Shown: positions 35,989 to 44,969 of the stretch, in pieces
How the letters are laid out: each line of letters begins with the position of its first letter
How positions within the stretch are numbered: the first letter of the stretch is position 1
Assembly (NCBI GenBank): GCA_913061095.1
Contig: CAJXVM010000004.1
Location: forward strand, 1 to 64,000
Length of the DNA: 64,000 nucleotides
Reading direction: 5' to 3'
From: an uncultured Ignavibacteria bacterium
GTDB lineage: Bacteria; Bacteroidota; Ignavibacteria; SZUA-365
Made by a program: the position numbers and the translations under genes
The notes under the pieces: generated by a model
What the model saw: the letters and a program-made list of their open reading frames with translations, nothing else
Told to the model about the DNA's origin: nothing
The model's database searches: none

Positions 35989-37500
35989 TTACGGTGTCAG
36001 GATTATGATGGATCGTTCGTGAATACCGGGACCGTCGAGCGCGGCCAGATATGTGCCCGCGGGCAGGCCCGCCGCATTCCAGCGGAACGCATGAGTCCCC
36101 GCGGCGAGTTGTCCCTCATGCAGCAGCGCAATGCGACGGCCGTCCACGCTATGGATGGCGAGTCGCAGCGACGCCGCCTCGGGCAGTTGCACATGGATCG
36201 TGGACGAATGACGCGCGGGATTGGGCGCGGCGCTGAGCGCGGCATGCGGCAGCGGCGCCGGACCATCGAGCGACAGCACGGGAGAAAACTCCCAGCTGCC
36301 GTCGAGATCGATCTGCCTGAGCCGGTACTGCAGCGCGACGCCCGCAGGCGGGGATGCATCCGCATAGCGGTACGAACGTTCGATGCGGGAATCCCCGGCT
36401 CCGGCGACAAAACCGAGCACTTCCCAGTCGCGGTCACTGCGCCGCTGTACTTCGAAGCCGAAATTTCCATCCTCTGTCGCCGTGCGCCACTGCAGCTCCA
36501 CGCCGCCGTCGATCGTGTGTAATGCGGAGAATGCGCTCAGCTCAACCGGTACACCGCCGTTTGTCGTTTTCAACACGGTCCCGTTATCCCCCGCGACCAT
36601 GCCCGTCGTCGGATCGGTAAAAAAGACGGAATTGAGATGCGTGGTCACGCCGCTGGCCTGTGTGGACCAGGTGCTTCCGCCGTCGCTGGTATGGATGATC
36701 GTACCTTGCTCGCCGACTGCCCAGCCGTCATTTGTGCTGCCGAAGAACAGGCGGTTGAGATTGCGCGTGGTCGGTGACGTCACTGAAGCCCAGGTCTGGC
36801 CGGCATCCGTGGTGTTCATCAGCAGGCCGCCGTCCCCGACAATAAATCCGGTGTTGGCGTTGGTGAAAAACACGTGATTCAGATCCGTGTTCGTGCCGCT
36901 GGTGACCTGCGACCAGGCGGCGCCACTGTTTGTTGTGCTGAGAATGACGCCGCCGTCGCCGACGATGAAACCGTTGAGCAGATCGGTAAAGAATACGCCG
37001 TTGAGGCGTTTCGGCACGGGACTGAGACGGAACACCCAGCTGTTGCCTCCGTTGTTGCTGAAGAGGATCACACCGCTCTCACCGACCACCGTCATCATCG
37101 TTCCGGCGGCGGGATCGTGCACGAAGATATCATAGAGGTTCTCATTCGTTCCGCCGTTCCACGTATTCCAGCTGATACCGACGTTGGTGGAGTAGCGCAT
37201 CGTGCCATTGTCGCCCACGACCGCGATCACCGGCGCGAACGTGTTCATGACAAACACCTTGTGCAGGTCTTCGGTCGTCCCCACGGTTCCGCTGCTCCAT
37301 GTCAGCCCGCCGTCGGTCGTGCCGATGACCAGTCCGTCATCGCCCACGGCGATGGTCATGCTCGCCGAGGCGGAAAAAATGCCGCGCAGGGACTTCCCGG
37401 TTCCGGGTGTGAGTTTCGTCCAGCCCTGGGCGCTGGCCGTGGATGCTGTTAGGGAAAGAACAAGGACGAGCGAAAAGGCACGGGTGATAAAATGCTTCAT
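35989..37500 (-). CDS. Secreted YCF48-like beta-propeller protein with T9SS sorting domain
   Basis: The 503-residue product has a signal peptide (ending ASTASA, then Q) and about seven propeller repeats of the YCF48/BNR type, each with G-D/E-x-G and a T-x-x-G-x-x-W ending: GDDGLVIGTTDGGLTW, GDNGTMRYSTNVGISW, GESGVILFSNNGGNSW, GDGGLLMNTTDAGQTW, GEQGTIIHTSDGGSTW. A fibronectin-like segment (VELQWRTATEDGNFGFEVQR) and a type A sorting domain (IHVQLPEAASLRLAIHSVDG, HERSIIILTP) follow. In cyanobacteria YCF48 assists photosystem II; here a secreted, structural or adhesive role is more likely. GGAGG precedes the ATG. Confidence 0.9.
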   Translation of the reverse strand: MKHFITRAFSLVLVLSLTASTASAQGWTKLTPGTGKSLRGIFSASASMTIAVGDDGLVIGTTDGGLTWSSGTVGTTEDLHKVFVMNTFAPVIAVVGDNGTMRYSTNVGISWNTWNGGTNENLYDIFVHDPAAGTMMTVVGESGVILFSNNGGNSWVFRLSPVPKRLNGVFFTDLLNGFIVGDGGVILSTTNSGAAWSQVTSGTNTDLNHVFFTNANTGFIVGDGGLLMNTTDAGQTWASVTSPTTRNLNRLFFGSTNDGWAVGEQGTIIHTSDGGSTWSTQASGVTTHLNSVFFTDPTTGMVAGDNGTVLKTTNGGVPVELSAFSALHTIDGGVELQWRTATEDGNFGFEVQRRSDRDWEVLGFVAGAGDSRIERSYRYADASPPAGVALQYRLRQIDLDGSWEFSPVLSLDGPAPLPHAALSAAPNPARHSSTIHVQLPEAASLRLAIHSVDGRRIALLHEGQLAAGTHAFRWNAAGLPAGTYLAALDGPGIHERSIIILTP

Positions 37501-37719
37501 GCGAATCCTCCATCAGGCGATACAGGTCCCGGGAAACGTTGAGTGCAAAATATAGCCCCGGCGACACTGAGATTCCAGCGGGTGCGCGGAGATTGATTTG
37601 AGCTCCTCGCCATCCGCGTTCGGAGATCCCTGCTGCAGTGCTTCGAAGAGTGCAATTGAGTCGGGCGGAGAGTATGCGTATCTTTCATGCTCAATCCCGA
37701 GTCATTGAAGGAGCTCCTC

Positions 37720-38610
37720 ATGAAAGCGATCGTGTCCCTCGTTGCATTGCTGTTCGTATCCGCCGCCGCAATGGCGCAGACAGTGACCTTCCAAATCCAA
37801 CCCTATCCCGCAGGAACAGTCATCCAAACGATCGACAGTCTTGAGATGGACGGTGTGCTCTCCGTCCTCGCCCAGGATAAGGAGCAATCCTTCGATATAC
37901 TGCACATGGAGAAGAAACACCTGACAAGGACTGTGCTCGAAAGCGATGGTGCAAGGCAGACGAAATACCGTATCGCTTACGATGTGGCCTATGAAAAAGA
38001 TATGCAGCCGATGCGCCGGCCGAAGGAAAGCGCACCTCCCGTCACCGACTCCCCATATACATTCGAACAGTTCGATGAGAACGCTCCCGCTGACAGCGCA
38101 GTACTGAAATCACGCCGTGCAATTATCGTCAAGGACTATCTGGTCACGCGCGATGACGGCAATCCCATTTCGGAAGAGGAGGAGGCTTTCCTTGGCAGTG
38201 AGCACCGTGCCAAATTGGAATCATCTCTCAGGAACGCATTAAACGGTCGCACCATGGAGGTCGGCGAAGAACTGCTGTTCGACGAGGAATCGCTGGCCAT
38301 GATGGAGACCGGTATGATTGAAGGTGACATGAATGCACGTGATGCTCGCATGCGACTGAAAGCACTTGAATCCGTGGATGGATCCCAGACAGCGGTGCTC
38401 GATTTCGATGCGATGATCACCGGGGGTGAAAACGTGATGGAAATGGAAGTGAGAATGCAGGGAGTGCTGCATATCGGCGTGGATAACCTTTGGCCGGTAT
38501 CCCTTGAAATGACCGGTACCGTCACCGGTGCGGGAATGCATCAGGGAGCGACGATGGGCATTGACGCTGAAATCCACGGAATGAAAAAGTTAGTGTACCG
38601 CATGAACTGA
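37720..38610 (+). CDS. Secreted hypothetical protein
   Basis: The 296-residue product has a clear signal peptide (MKAIVSLVALLFVSAAAMA, then Q). The mature part is acidic and rich in E, D and M, with predicted beta strands in its C-terminal half (TAVLDFDAMITGGENVMEME, SLEMTGTVTGAG). No family is recognised; it lacks a sorting domain, so it may be periplasmic. Start 37720 is supported by AAGGAG close upstream; the frame is open to 37687. It lies 6 bp before the radical SAM gene and may be cotranscribed. Confidence 0.72.
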   Translation: MKAIVSLVALLFVSAAAMAQTVTFQIQPYPAGTVIQTIDSLEMDGVLSVLAQDKEQSFDILHMEKKHLTRTVLESDGARQTKYRIAYDVAYEKDMQPMRRPKESAPPVTDSPYTFEQFDENAPADSAVLKSRRAIIVKDYLVTRDDGNPISEEEEAFLGSEHRAKLESSLRNALNGRTMEVGEELLFDEESLAMMETGMIEGDMNARDARMRLKALESVDGSQTAVLDFDAMITGGENVMEMEVRMQGVLHIGVDNLWPVSLEMTGTVTGAGMHQGATMGIDAEIHGMKKLVYRMN

Positions 38611-38616
38611 TCACAT

Positions 38617-39684
38617 ATGACAGACACTGTACCAACGACATACTGGCACGCGCTCGACGACGGACGCGTGGTCTGCGACGTCTGTCCCCGGCACTGTACG
38701 CTCGCGGAGGGACAGCGCGGACTCTGCTTCGTGCGCATGAATCAGGGAGGGGAAGTCGTCCTCACTACCTGGGGCCGTTCATCAGGATTCTGCGTGGATC
38801 CCATCGAGAAAAAGCCGCTGAATCATTTTTATCCCGGCAGCGCCGTGCTGTCCTTCGGCACCGCGGGCTGCAATCTCACCTGCCGCTTCTGCCAGAACTG
38901 GGATATCAGCAAGTCGCGGCAGATGGACCGTATCGCCGACCTGGCGACGCCCGAGGCCATTGCCGACGCAGCCGAGCGCAGCGGCTGCCGCAGCGTGGCC
39001 TACACGTATAACGATCCGGTGATCTTTCACGAATATGCGATCGACGTCGCGCAGGCATGTGCCGGGCGCGGGATCAAATCCGTCGCCGTGACCGCGGGCT
39101 ATGTCTGCGATGAACCGCGGAAGGAATTCTACCGGTACATGGACGCGGCGAACATTGACCTGAAAGGATTTTCCGAATCATTTTACCGGAAGCTCTGCTC
39201 GGCGGAGCTCTCCGTCGTGAAGGAGACGCTGCAGTACATCGCCCGGGAGACGGATGTGTGGATGGAGATCACCACGCTCCTCATTCCGGGACAGAATGAT
39301 TCCGACGACGAACTTGACGCCATGACACGCTGGATCGCCGAGGCGCTCGGGGAGGACGTGCCGCTGCACTTTTCCGCTTTCCATCCGGATTACAAAATGA
39401 TGGACGTGCCGCCGACACCCGCCGCCACGCTCACGCGGGCACGGAACATCGCAAAACGCAACGGATTGCGCTACGTGTACACCGGCAACGTTCACGACGA
39501 GCACGGCGGAAGCACATACTGTCACAACTGCGGCGCGGTGCTCATCGGGCGCGACTGGTATGAACTGACCCGATGGGAACTGGACGAGCACGGGCGCTGC
39601 CGGTCATGCGGAACTCCCTGCGCGGGACATTTCGATCCCGAGCCGGGAACCTGGGGCGCGCGGCGCATGCCGGTACGGATTTAG
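38617..39684 (+). CDS. Radical SAM enzyme of the AmmeMemoRadiSam type
   Basis: The 355-residue product starts with an extra Cys pair region (VCDVCPRHCTLAEGQRGLC), then the radical SAM signature in SFGTAGCNLTCRFCQNWDIS (CxxxCxxC), and later SVAYTYNDPVIFHEYAIDVA, NIDLKGFSESFYRKLC and HFSAFHPDYKM. A C-terminal Cys motif (CHNCGAVLIGRDWY, CRSCGTPC) may bind zinc. The family (related to pyruvate formate-lyase activase) usually occurs with AMMECR1 and Memo genes, which I do not see here. Substrate unknown. The TAG stop lies next to a large palindromic repeat. Confidence 0.9.
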   Translation: MTDTVPTTYWHALDDGRVVCDVCPRHCTLAEGQRGLCFVRMNQGGEVVLTTWGRSSGFCVDPIEKKPLNHFYPGSAVLSFGTAGCNLTCRFCQNWDISKSRQMDRIADLATPEAIADAAERSGCRSVAYTYNDPVIFHEYAIDVAQACAGRGIKSVAVTAGYVCDEPRKEFYRYMDAANIDLKGFSESFYRKLCSAELSVVKETLQYIARETDVWMEITTLLIPGQNDSDDELDAMTRWIAEALGEDVPLHFSAFHPDYKMMDVPPTPAATLTRARNIAKRNGLRYVYTGNVHDEHGGSTYCHNCGAVLIGRDWYELTRWELDEHGRCRSCGTPCAGHFDPEPGTWGARRMPVRI

Positions 39685-39685
39685 G

Positions 39686-39825
39686 GAGATTACGCAGAGA
39701 ATCATATCACGGATTCGCACAGAGTACACGCAGATTTGCACAGATTGGTTTGCACAAAAAACAATCTGTGTGAATCTGCGCATGAATCTGCGAAAATCTG
39801 TGATATGATTACTCTGCGTAATCTC
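39686..39825. repeat. Large imperfect palindromic repeat, copy 1 (family A)
   Basis: Two arms of about 62-64 nt (39686-39747 and 39762-39825) are inverted and nearly complementary, built from words such as CAGATTT, CACAGATTG, ATCATATCAC and ACGCAGA, around a 14-nt loop. It lies between the radical SAM gene and the symporter gene, with the stop codon TAG 2 bp before it. A second copy is at 62035-62194. A transcript would fold into a very long hairpin. Confidence 0.88.
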
Positions 39826-39867
39826 TTATACTAGCCGGTAGCGATATCCACCACGTGAATCCACCGC

Positions 39868-41364
39868 ATGCGCTTCCGCAAACCTGCCCTCCATATCCAG
39901 ATCCTTCTCGGCCTTATCTTCGGCGCGGTGTTCGGCGTATTCTTCGCCGTCGACCAGCAGCTGCTCATCCTCGAAGTGCCCGACGGCGCGGAACTGCGCG
40001 AGGTCGAGGTGCGCGACTGGGATGAAATCCTTGTGATGCAGGGTGAACGTGAGGTGGATTTCGGGTCGGGCGACCAGGCGGAAATCCTGCACATGTTCCG
40101 GCAGATGAAGAAAAAGTCCGACGCAGCAGTGAACCTGCGTGTAACCGGCGGCGGACGCACGCGCGCGATCAACGATGTGCGCAGCATGCGCAAGGAGCAG
40201 ACCATTGCCACCGTCATCAAGCCGCTCGGGGATATCTTCATCCGTCTCCTGATGATGATTGCCATTCCGCTGGTGTTTGCCTCGCTGCTCGTGGGTGTCT
40301 CAAGTCTGCACGACGTCACGAAAATGGCGCGCATCGGCGGCAAGACCATCGCGTATTACATTCTCACCACCGCACTGGCGATTTCCATCGGACTGACCTT
40401 CGGGAATGTTGTGCAGCCGGGAGGAAGAATGGACCCGGTGGCAAAGGAGCGTCTCCTTGCCGCCTATCAGGAGGATGCGGCGGAGCGCATCGAGCAGAAT
40501 ATTTCCGTCGATTTCCTCGATTACATCGTCAACCTCGTGCCGAAGAACGTGGCCCAGGCCCTCGCCGAAGCGGAAATGCTGCAGATCATCTTCTTCGCAC
40601 TCCTGCTTGGCATCACGCTGCTGTTCATCGACAGGCAGAAGGCGCAGCACGTGATCGGCTTTTTTGATGCGATCAGCGACGCGATGATCAAGATGGTCGA
40701 CTTTGTCATGCTCATCGCTCCCTATGCCGTCTTTGCGCTGATTGCCGCCACCATCGCGGAATTTGGTTTCGGCATTCTGCAGACACTGCTGTGGTATATC
40801 GTGGCCGTGGTGGGAGGCCTCGCCGTGCAGACCTTTGTCGTCTATCCGCTGCTGCTCAAGCTGTTCGGGCGCGATGTGCCGCTGGGGAATTTCCTGCGGG
40901 AGCTTCGTCCCGCGCAGCTCGTCGCCTTCACCACCAGCAGTTCCGCGGCTACGCTGCCGGTGACCATGGAGAGCTGTGAAAATGTCGGCGCCCCGAAGTC
41001 AGTCACGAGCTTCGTGCTTCCCCTTGGCGCCACGATCAACATGGATGGAACCGCGCTTTACCAGGGTGTCGCTGCCGTATTCATCGCGCAGGTCTACGGT
41101 ATGGATCTTTCGATCACGCAGCAGCTTACGGTCGTCCTGACTGCGACGCTCGCCTCCATCGGCACGGCACCAGTCCCCGGCGTGGGCATCATCATGCTGA
41201 TCATCGTGCTGCGCTCCGTCGGCGTTCCGGAAACAGGCATCGCGCTCATCCTCGGCGTGGATCGCATTCTCGACATGTGCCGCACCATCACCAACGTCAC
41301 CTCCGACGCCACCGCCACCATGATCGTCTCCTCCACTGAGAAAGTCTTCAAACCGAGGGAATAG
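39868..41364 (+). CDS. Dicarboxylate/amino acid:cation symporter (DAACS/GltP family) with TM1-TM2 insertion
   Basis: The 498-residue product matches the glutamate/aspartate/dicarboxylate symporter family: LLMMIAIPLVFASLLVGV, TSSSAATLPVTMES (hairpin HP1), FVLPLGATINMDGTALYQGV (TM7), TVVLTATLASIGTAPVPGVG (HP2) and LGVDRILDMCRTITNV (TM8). It probably imports an acidic amino acid or dicarboxylate with Na+ or H+. The family is usually near 420 residues; here about 85 residues (29-112) separate TM1 and TM2 and should face the periplasm (LREVEVRDWDEILVMQGERE). Start ATG 39868 has no strong ribosome site. Confidence 0.9.
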   Translation: MRFRKPALHIQILLGLIFGAVFGVFFAVDQQLLILEVPDGAELREVEVRDWDEILVMQGEREVDFGSGDQAEILHMFRQMKKKSDAAVNLRVTGGGRTRAINDVRSMRKEQTIATVIKPLGDIFIRLLMMIAIPLVFASLLVGVSSLHDVTKMARIGGKTIAYYILTTALAISIGLTFGNVVQPGGRMDPVAKERLLAAYQEDAAERIEQNISVDFLDYIVNLVPKNVAQALAEAEMLQIIFFALLLGITLLFIDRQKAQHVIGFFDAISDAMIKMVDFVMLIAPYAVFALIAATIAEFGFGILQTLLWYIVAVVGGLAVQTFVVYPLLLKLFGRDVPLGNFLRELRPAQLVAFTTSSSAATLPVTMESCENVGAPKSVTSFVLPLGATINMDGTALYQGVAAVFIAQVYGMDLSITQQLTVVLTATLASIGTAPVPGVGIIMLIIVLRSVGVPETGIALILGVDRILDMCRTITNVTSDATATMIVSSTEKVFKPRE

Positions 41365-41377
41365 ATTTTTCTCGGGG

Positions 41378-41488
41378 GGCACGAAGTCACGAGGACTTGA
41401 AGACACGAAGGAAAAGAAAACGGCGGCCCGTGTGGGCCGCCGCCTGACAGATCTTTTGTGTCCTGGTGTCTTCGAGTCTTCGTGCCTC
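41378..41488. repeat. CGAAG-word inverted repeat with central hairpin (family B)
   Basis: Left arm 41378-41412 and right arm 41457-41488 are inverted forms of reiterated CACGAAG / AGACAC words (rc of the right arm begins GAGGCACGAAG). The element spans the space between the symporter (plus) and superoxide dismutase (minus) genes. Three related elements lie at 56425, 58441 and 59755. Confidence 0.75.
41421..41442. terminator. Bidirectional terminator hairpin inside a family B repeat
   Basis: CGGCGGCCC / GGGCCGCCG with a GTGT loop forms a 9-bp GC-rich stem between convergent genes. The A-rich left flank (GGAAAAGAAAA) would supply a U-rich tail on the minus strand. Confidence 0.72.
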
Positions 41489-41501
41489 AAAGAGTCATCC
41501 G

Positions 41502-42239
41502 TCACTTCATGACGGCTTCGAGGCGGTTACCGACGTCTTCCCAGTTGACGACCTGCATGAAGTTGTCGAGGTATTCGCCGCGGCGGTTCTGGTACTTCAG
41601 GTAGTATGCGTGTTCCCAGACATCCACAACGAGAAGCGGCGCGACACCCCACTGCGTGAGATTCTGATGCTTCTCCGCCTGCAGCACGACGAGGCGCCGG
41701 CCGAGCGGCTCCCAGGCGAGAATTCCCCAGCCCGATCCCTCGACCTTGGCGGAGGTATTTTTGTACTGCGCCATAAACGCGTCCACCGAGCCGAAATCCG
41801 TTTCGAGCTGCCGCTTCAGCATGCCTTTCGGCGACCCGCTTTTATCGGCGTTGATCATGTTCTGCCAGAAAATCGTGTGCAGAATGTGTCCCGACCCATG
41901 GAACGCCGCCTTTTGCGCGAAACGGTCGATCAGTCCGTAGTCGCCCGAGCCGCGTGCCTGCTCCATGTCCTTCAGTGCGGCGTTGAGTCCTTTCACGTAC
42001 CCGTTGTGATGGATGTCATGATGCAGCCGCATCGTTTGTGCGTCGATATGCGGCTCCAGGGCCTCGTATGCGTAGGGAAGCGGGGGCAGGGTGTATTCTC
42101 CGGCGTCGTTTACTGCCATCGAAAACAGTGCCCGCTCGTCACGGTCCATGCGTTCTGCAAAACCGGCGTAGGGTGTCAGCATTGAGGCGCCGACAGCCGC
42201 CGCGCCGACTTTCATGAAGTCGCGTCTGTTCTTGCTCAT
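41502..42239 (-). CDS. Fe/Mn superoxide dismutase with Tat signal
   Basis: The 245-residue product starts with NRRDFMKVGAAAVG, a twin-arginine signal, so folded enzyme is probably exported. The mature part is a full SodA/SodB domain: LPPLPYAYEALEPHI, His in LHHDIHHNGYVKGLN, HGSGHILHTIFW, and the C-terminal D-x-W-E-H in DVWEHAYYLKYQNRRGEYL. The metal ligands are all present; iron or manganese cannot be told by eye. It detoxifies superoxide in the periplasm or outside the cell. AGAAGGA precedes the ATG. Most bacterial Fe/Mn SODs are cytosolic. Confidence 0.94.
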   Translation of the reverse strand: MSKNRRDFMKVGAAAVGASMLTPYAGFAERMDRDERALFSMAVNDAGEYTLPPLPYAYEALEPHIDAQTMRLHHDIHHNGYVKGLNAALKDMEQARGSGDYGLIDRFAQKAAFHGSGHILHTIFWQNMINADKSGSPKGMLKRQLETDFGSVDAFMAQYKNTSAKVEGSGWGILAWEPLGRRLVVLQAEKHQNLTQWGVAPLLVVDVWEHAYYLKYQNRRGEYLDNFMQVVNWEDVGNRLEAVMK

Positions 42240-42402
42240 ATATTCAATCCTTCTGATATCATGATGAAACTACTCATGCGTAAAACAGAAGATTGAAATC
42301 GAATCGTTCCGTTGCGAGATTTCCCTCATTTCCCGGATTCCCCTATATTTAATGATTCGGAAGTTTTCTTTCATCTGTCGACATCATACGGAAGGAATTC
42401 AC

Positions 42403-42819
42403 ATGCAGCGAACACTCGCAATCGTCAAACCCGACGGCGTCGCCGCCGGACTCATCGGTGAAGTCGTCAAGCGCATCGAACAGGAGGGACTCCGCATCGT
42501 GGGCATGCGCATGGAACACATGACGCAGACCCGCGCCGAAGGATTCTACTACGTGCACCGCGACAAACCGTTTTTCAATTCCCTGATGGAATTCATGACC
42601 TCCGGTCCCGTCGTGCTCATGGTGCTCGAGGGCGTGGACGCCGTCAAGCGCTGGCGTTCCCTGATGGGCGCGACCAATCCCGAGAACGCCGATCCCGGCA
42701 CGATCCGCCGCGACATGGCCACCAGCATCGAACGCAACGTCGCACACGGCTCCGATGCAGAGGACACGGCCTCCTTCGAGGTCAACTATTTCTTCAAGGG
42801 AACGGAACTGATGCAGTAA
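42403..42819 (+). CDS. ndk: Nucleoside diphosphate kinase
   Basis: Ndk transfers the gamma phosphate from ATP to NDPs through a phospho-His. The 138-residue product has the family's usual length: TLAIVKPDGVAAGLIGEV, the active His at about residue 115 in RNVAHGSDAED, and GPVVLMVLEG plus NPENADPGTIRRD. Start 42403 is supported by GGAAGGAATTC upstream. A -10-like TATATT at 42344-42349 may belong to its promoter. Confidence 0.96.
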   Translation: MQRTLAIVKPDGVAAGLIGEVVKRIEQEGLRIVGMRMEHMTQTRAEGFYYVHRDKPFFNSLMEFMTSGPVVLMVLEGVDAVKRWRSLMGATNPENADPGTIRRDMATSIERNVAHGSDAEDTASFEVNYFFKGTELMQ

Positions 42820-42929
42820 CGGCAGGAGAGGGGGGAGCGCAGGCGTGCGGATGCGACCGGTCGCAGTGGCTGTCTGCATTTCTCCGAGCAGGAGAACGGG
42901 ACTCGGAGGCAAATTCAGGAGCGGGGATG

Positions 42930-44969
42930 TCAGCGCTTCCGGATGACAGCCGCAGTGCGGGGATAATACTGCTGCAGCGTTTCCGTCGCGCCCGCCTGCA
43001 GCGGATGCTGCTGAAGCATTGCGGCGAATTCTTCCCGCCCGCTGAACCGCGTATGAATAATCCAGATCACGATCGCATGAACGATCCTCCGATGGCGGCC
43101 GCTGTATGCGGCCGCTTCGCGTAATGCGGTCAGGATGGTCTCATCGTCGGCATCCGAGAACAGCGCGAGACCGATCCGCGCGAAGGCCGCGTAGGTGGGG
43201 TGGGCCGGACTCTGCATCGCGACGCGCATGGCGCGCATGGACTGCTCGGTGTCACGTCCGAGCGTCTCCGATGACAGGGCATAGAGAATGTGTACCACCG
43301 GGTGCACGAATTGTCCCTTCCGCTCCGCCCGGCTGATCTGCATCTCCAGCACCACGTTTGCTTCCGAGGTGTTGCCGCGGCGCAGCATACTGAGCACGCG
43401 CGCGAGGAACTGTCCGAGGCTGTCCCCCTCGCGCTCCTCCTGCGGGATGCTGAGAACCACCTGCTCGCGGCTGGCGTGCTTCGTCTTCAGCGGTGCCAGC
43501 TGCATGGCCTGGCGGTAGGTCTCCATGATCTGATCCATCGGCAGTCCAATGGCTGGCGAGAGCGCGCGCAGCTGCTCGGCGATCTCCTCCTCGTTGAGGT
43601 CCTCCGTGGTGTTCTGCGCTTTCATGAGAATGGACTGATACTCCAGCTCCGGCTCGTGGCCGAGACGCGAATGCAGCATCAGCGCCGAGGCGATGGAGTT
43701 CTGCGCGTCCGGATCGCTGCCGCGCGAGAGTCGCAGTTCGTTCAGATAATGGGCCGTCATGCGATGCAGCGATTCTTTCTCCTCCGCCGTCAGCTCATTG
43801 TACAGTGCAGTGTGAATCGCGTGCTGTGTGAAGCGGTACACGGTGGATTCCTTCCCGTTGATCAGCCGGAACCCAACCGGCTCCACGATGCCGTGCTTCG
43901 TGCGGATGCGCCGCAGTCCGCGGATCAGATCCAGCGAGGCGCGCTGTGTCAGGTGCATCAGTTCGTGCAGGGAAAACTGGTAGCCGAGCACCGACGCGGT
44001 GAGCAGCAGTGTCAGGTCCGCCTCCTGCAGCGACTTCATCAGCCAGTTCGTGACCAGGCGGATTTCCGCGGGCAGCCCGCGGTAGGCCTCGAGATCGCCC
44101 GTCACCACGCCGCGATCGTCGAGCACATCCTCGACAAGCAGGTGCTGGATATAGGACTGCAGGAAAAACGGATTGCCGCCCGTCTTCTGCTCCAGCCACA
44201 GGAGCAGGTCGGGCTGGGCCGGACTCTTCGGGAAATACGAGCGGAAATATTCGCGGATCTGGTCGCTGCTGAAGGGCGGGAGCGTGATCTCCGTGGAAAA
44301 CGGCTCCTGCGAAAACTGCGTGTACAGCGTCAGCAAATCGGGGGATGCTTCCAGCTCGTCTCGGCGTGCGCTGAGTACAACGGTAATGCGGGAGTCGCGG
44401 TATTCCTCTTCAGAGAAGAAGCGGTGCAGAGCTTCGACCGTGGGAATATCGGTCCATTGCACGTCGTCGATAACGATCAGTACCGGCGATTCCTCGGCAA
44501 TCGTCTTGAGATCGCCAAGATACTCGCGCACGAAATTCGAGAAATCCACCTCGCGCTTTCCGCTCTTGAACTCGTTGAGATCGCGGCGGAGCTCCTTGAC
44601 GCCGTATGCCACGTCACCGACAATCGGGATGATCGCCAGCACCGTGAGGGAAATGTTCTTGATCAGATTGCGCCTGCGCCGCGTGTTGGCCTGGTTGGCG
44701 AGCAGATCCTCGAAAATGTCCTTCAACGGCTGATGCGGTTTGAGCATGTTGGTGGACTGATTCCCCAGCGGGGAAGAACACTGCGCGTACGAGACGAGAA
44801 TGTCGTCGCTTTCACGGTCGAGATAATTCCGGAGGAAATATGTCTTGCCCTGTCCGGTCTCCCCGAAAAACCACACAACCTGCAGTCCGCTCTCGCGGCT
44901 GCGCCGCAACACGGTGTCGAACTGCGTGCGGATATCGGGGCGGGGGATGTAAATCTGTTCGCTGTCCAC
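42930..44969 (-). CDS. STAND/AAA_16-like ATPase with helical C-terminal region
   Basis: The 679-residue product has an N-terminal ATPase of the AAA_16/STAND kind: Walker A FGETGQGKTYF near residue 36, Walker B VLIVIDDVQW near 175, a sensor segment ITVVLSARRDEL, and winged-helix-like NPFFLQSYIQHLL. A hydrophobic stretch at about 103-125 (ISLTVLAIIPIVGDVAYG) is unusual inside an ATPase. The C-terminal half is helical, consistent with tetratricopeptide-like repeats. There is no DNA-binding or cyclase domain. The GTG start at 44969 directly follows the stop of the membrane-protein gene, so the two are translationally coupled. It may be a signalling or defence ATPase, but that is inference. Confidence 0.78.
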   Translation of the reverse strand: MDSEQIYIPRPDIRTQFDTVLRRSRESGLQVVWFFGETGQGKTYFLRNYLDRESDDILVSYAQCSSPLGNQSTNMLKPHQPLKDIFEDLLANQANTRRRRNLIKNISLTVLAIIPIVGDVAYGVKELRRDLNEFKSGKREVDFSNFVREYLGDLKTIAEESPVLIVIDDVQWTDIPTVEALHRFFSEEEYRDSRITVVLSARRDELEASPDLLTLYTQFSQEPFSTEITLPPFSSDQIREYFRSYFPKSPAQPDLLLWLEQKTGGNPFFLQSYIQHLLVEDVLDDRGVVTGDLEAYRGLPAEIRLVTNWLMKSLQEADLTLLLTASVLGYQFSLHELMHLTQRASLDLIRGLRRIRTKHGIVEPVGFRLINGKESTVYRFTQHAIHTALYNELTAEEKESLHRMTAHYLNELRLSRGSDPDAQNSIASALMLHSRLGHEPELEYQSILMKAQNTTEDLNEEEIAEQLRALSPAIGLPMDQIMETYRQAMQLAPLKTKHASREQVVLSIPQEEREGDSLGQFLARVLSMLRRGNTSEANVVLEMQISRAERKGQFVHPVVHILYALSSETLGRDTEQSMRAMRVAMQSPAHPTYAAFARIGLALFSDADDETILTALREAAAYSGRHRRIVHAIVIWIIHTRFSGREEFAAMLQQHPLQAGATETLQQYYPRTAAVIRKR

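Noticed and set aside
42853-42864. Palindrome GCGACCGGTCGC after ndk
   Set aside because: It is a 12-bp GC-rich palindrome without loop or T-tract, not distinct from chance in this base composition.
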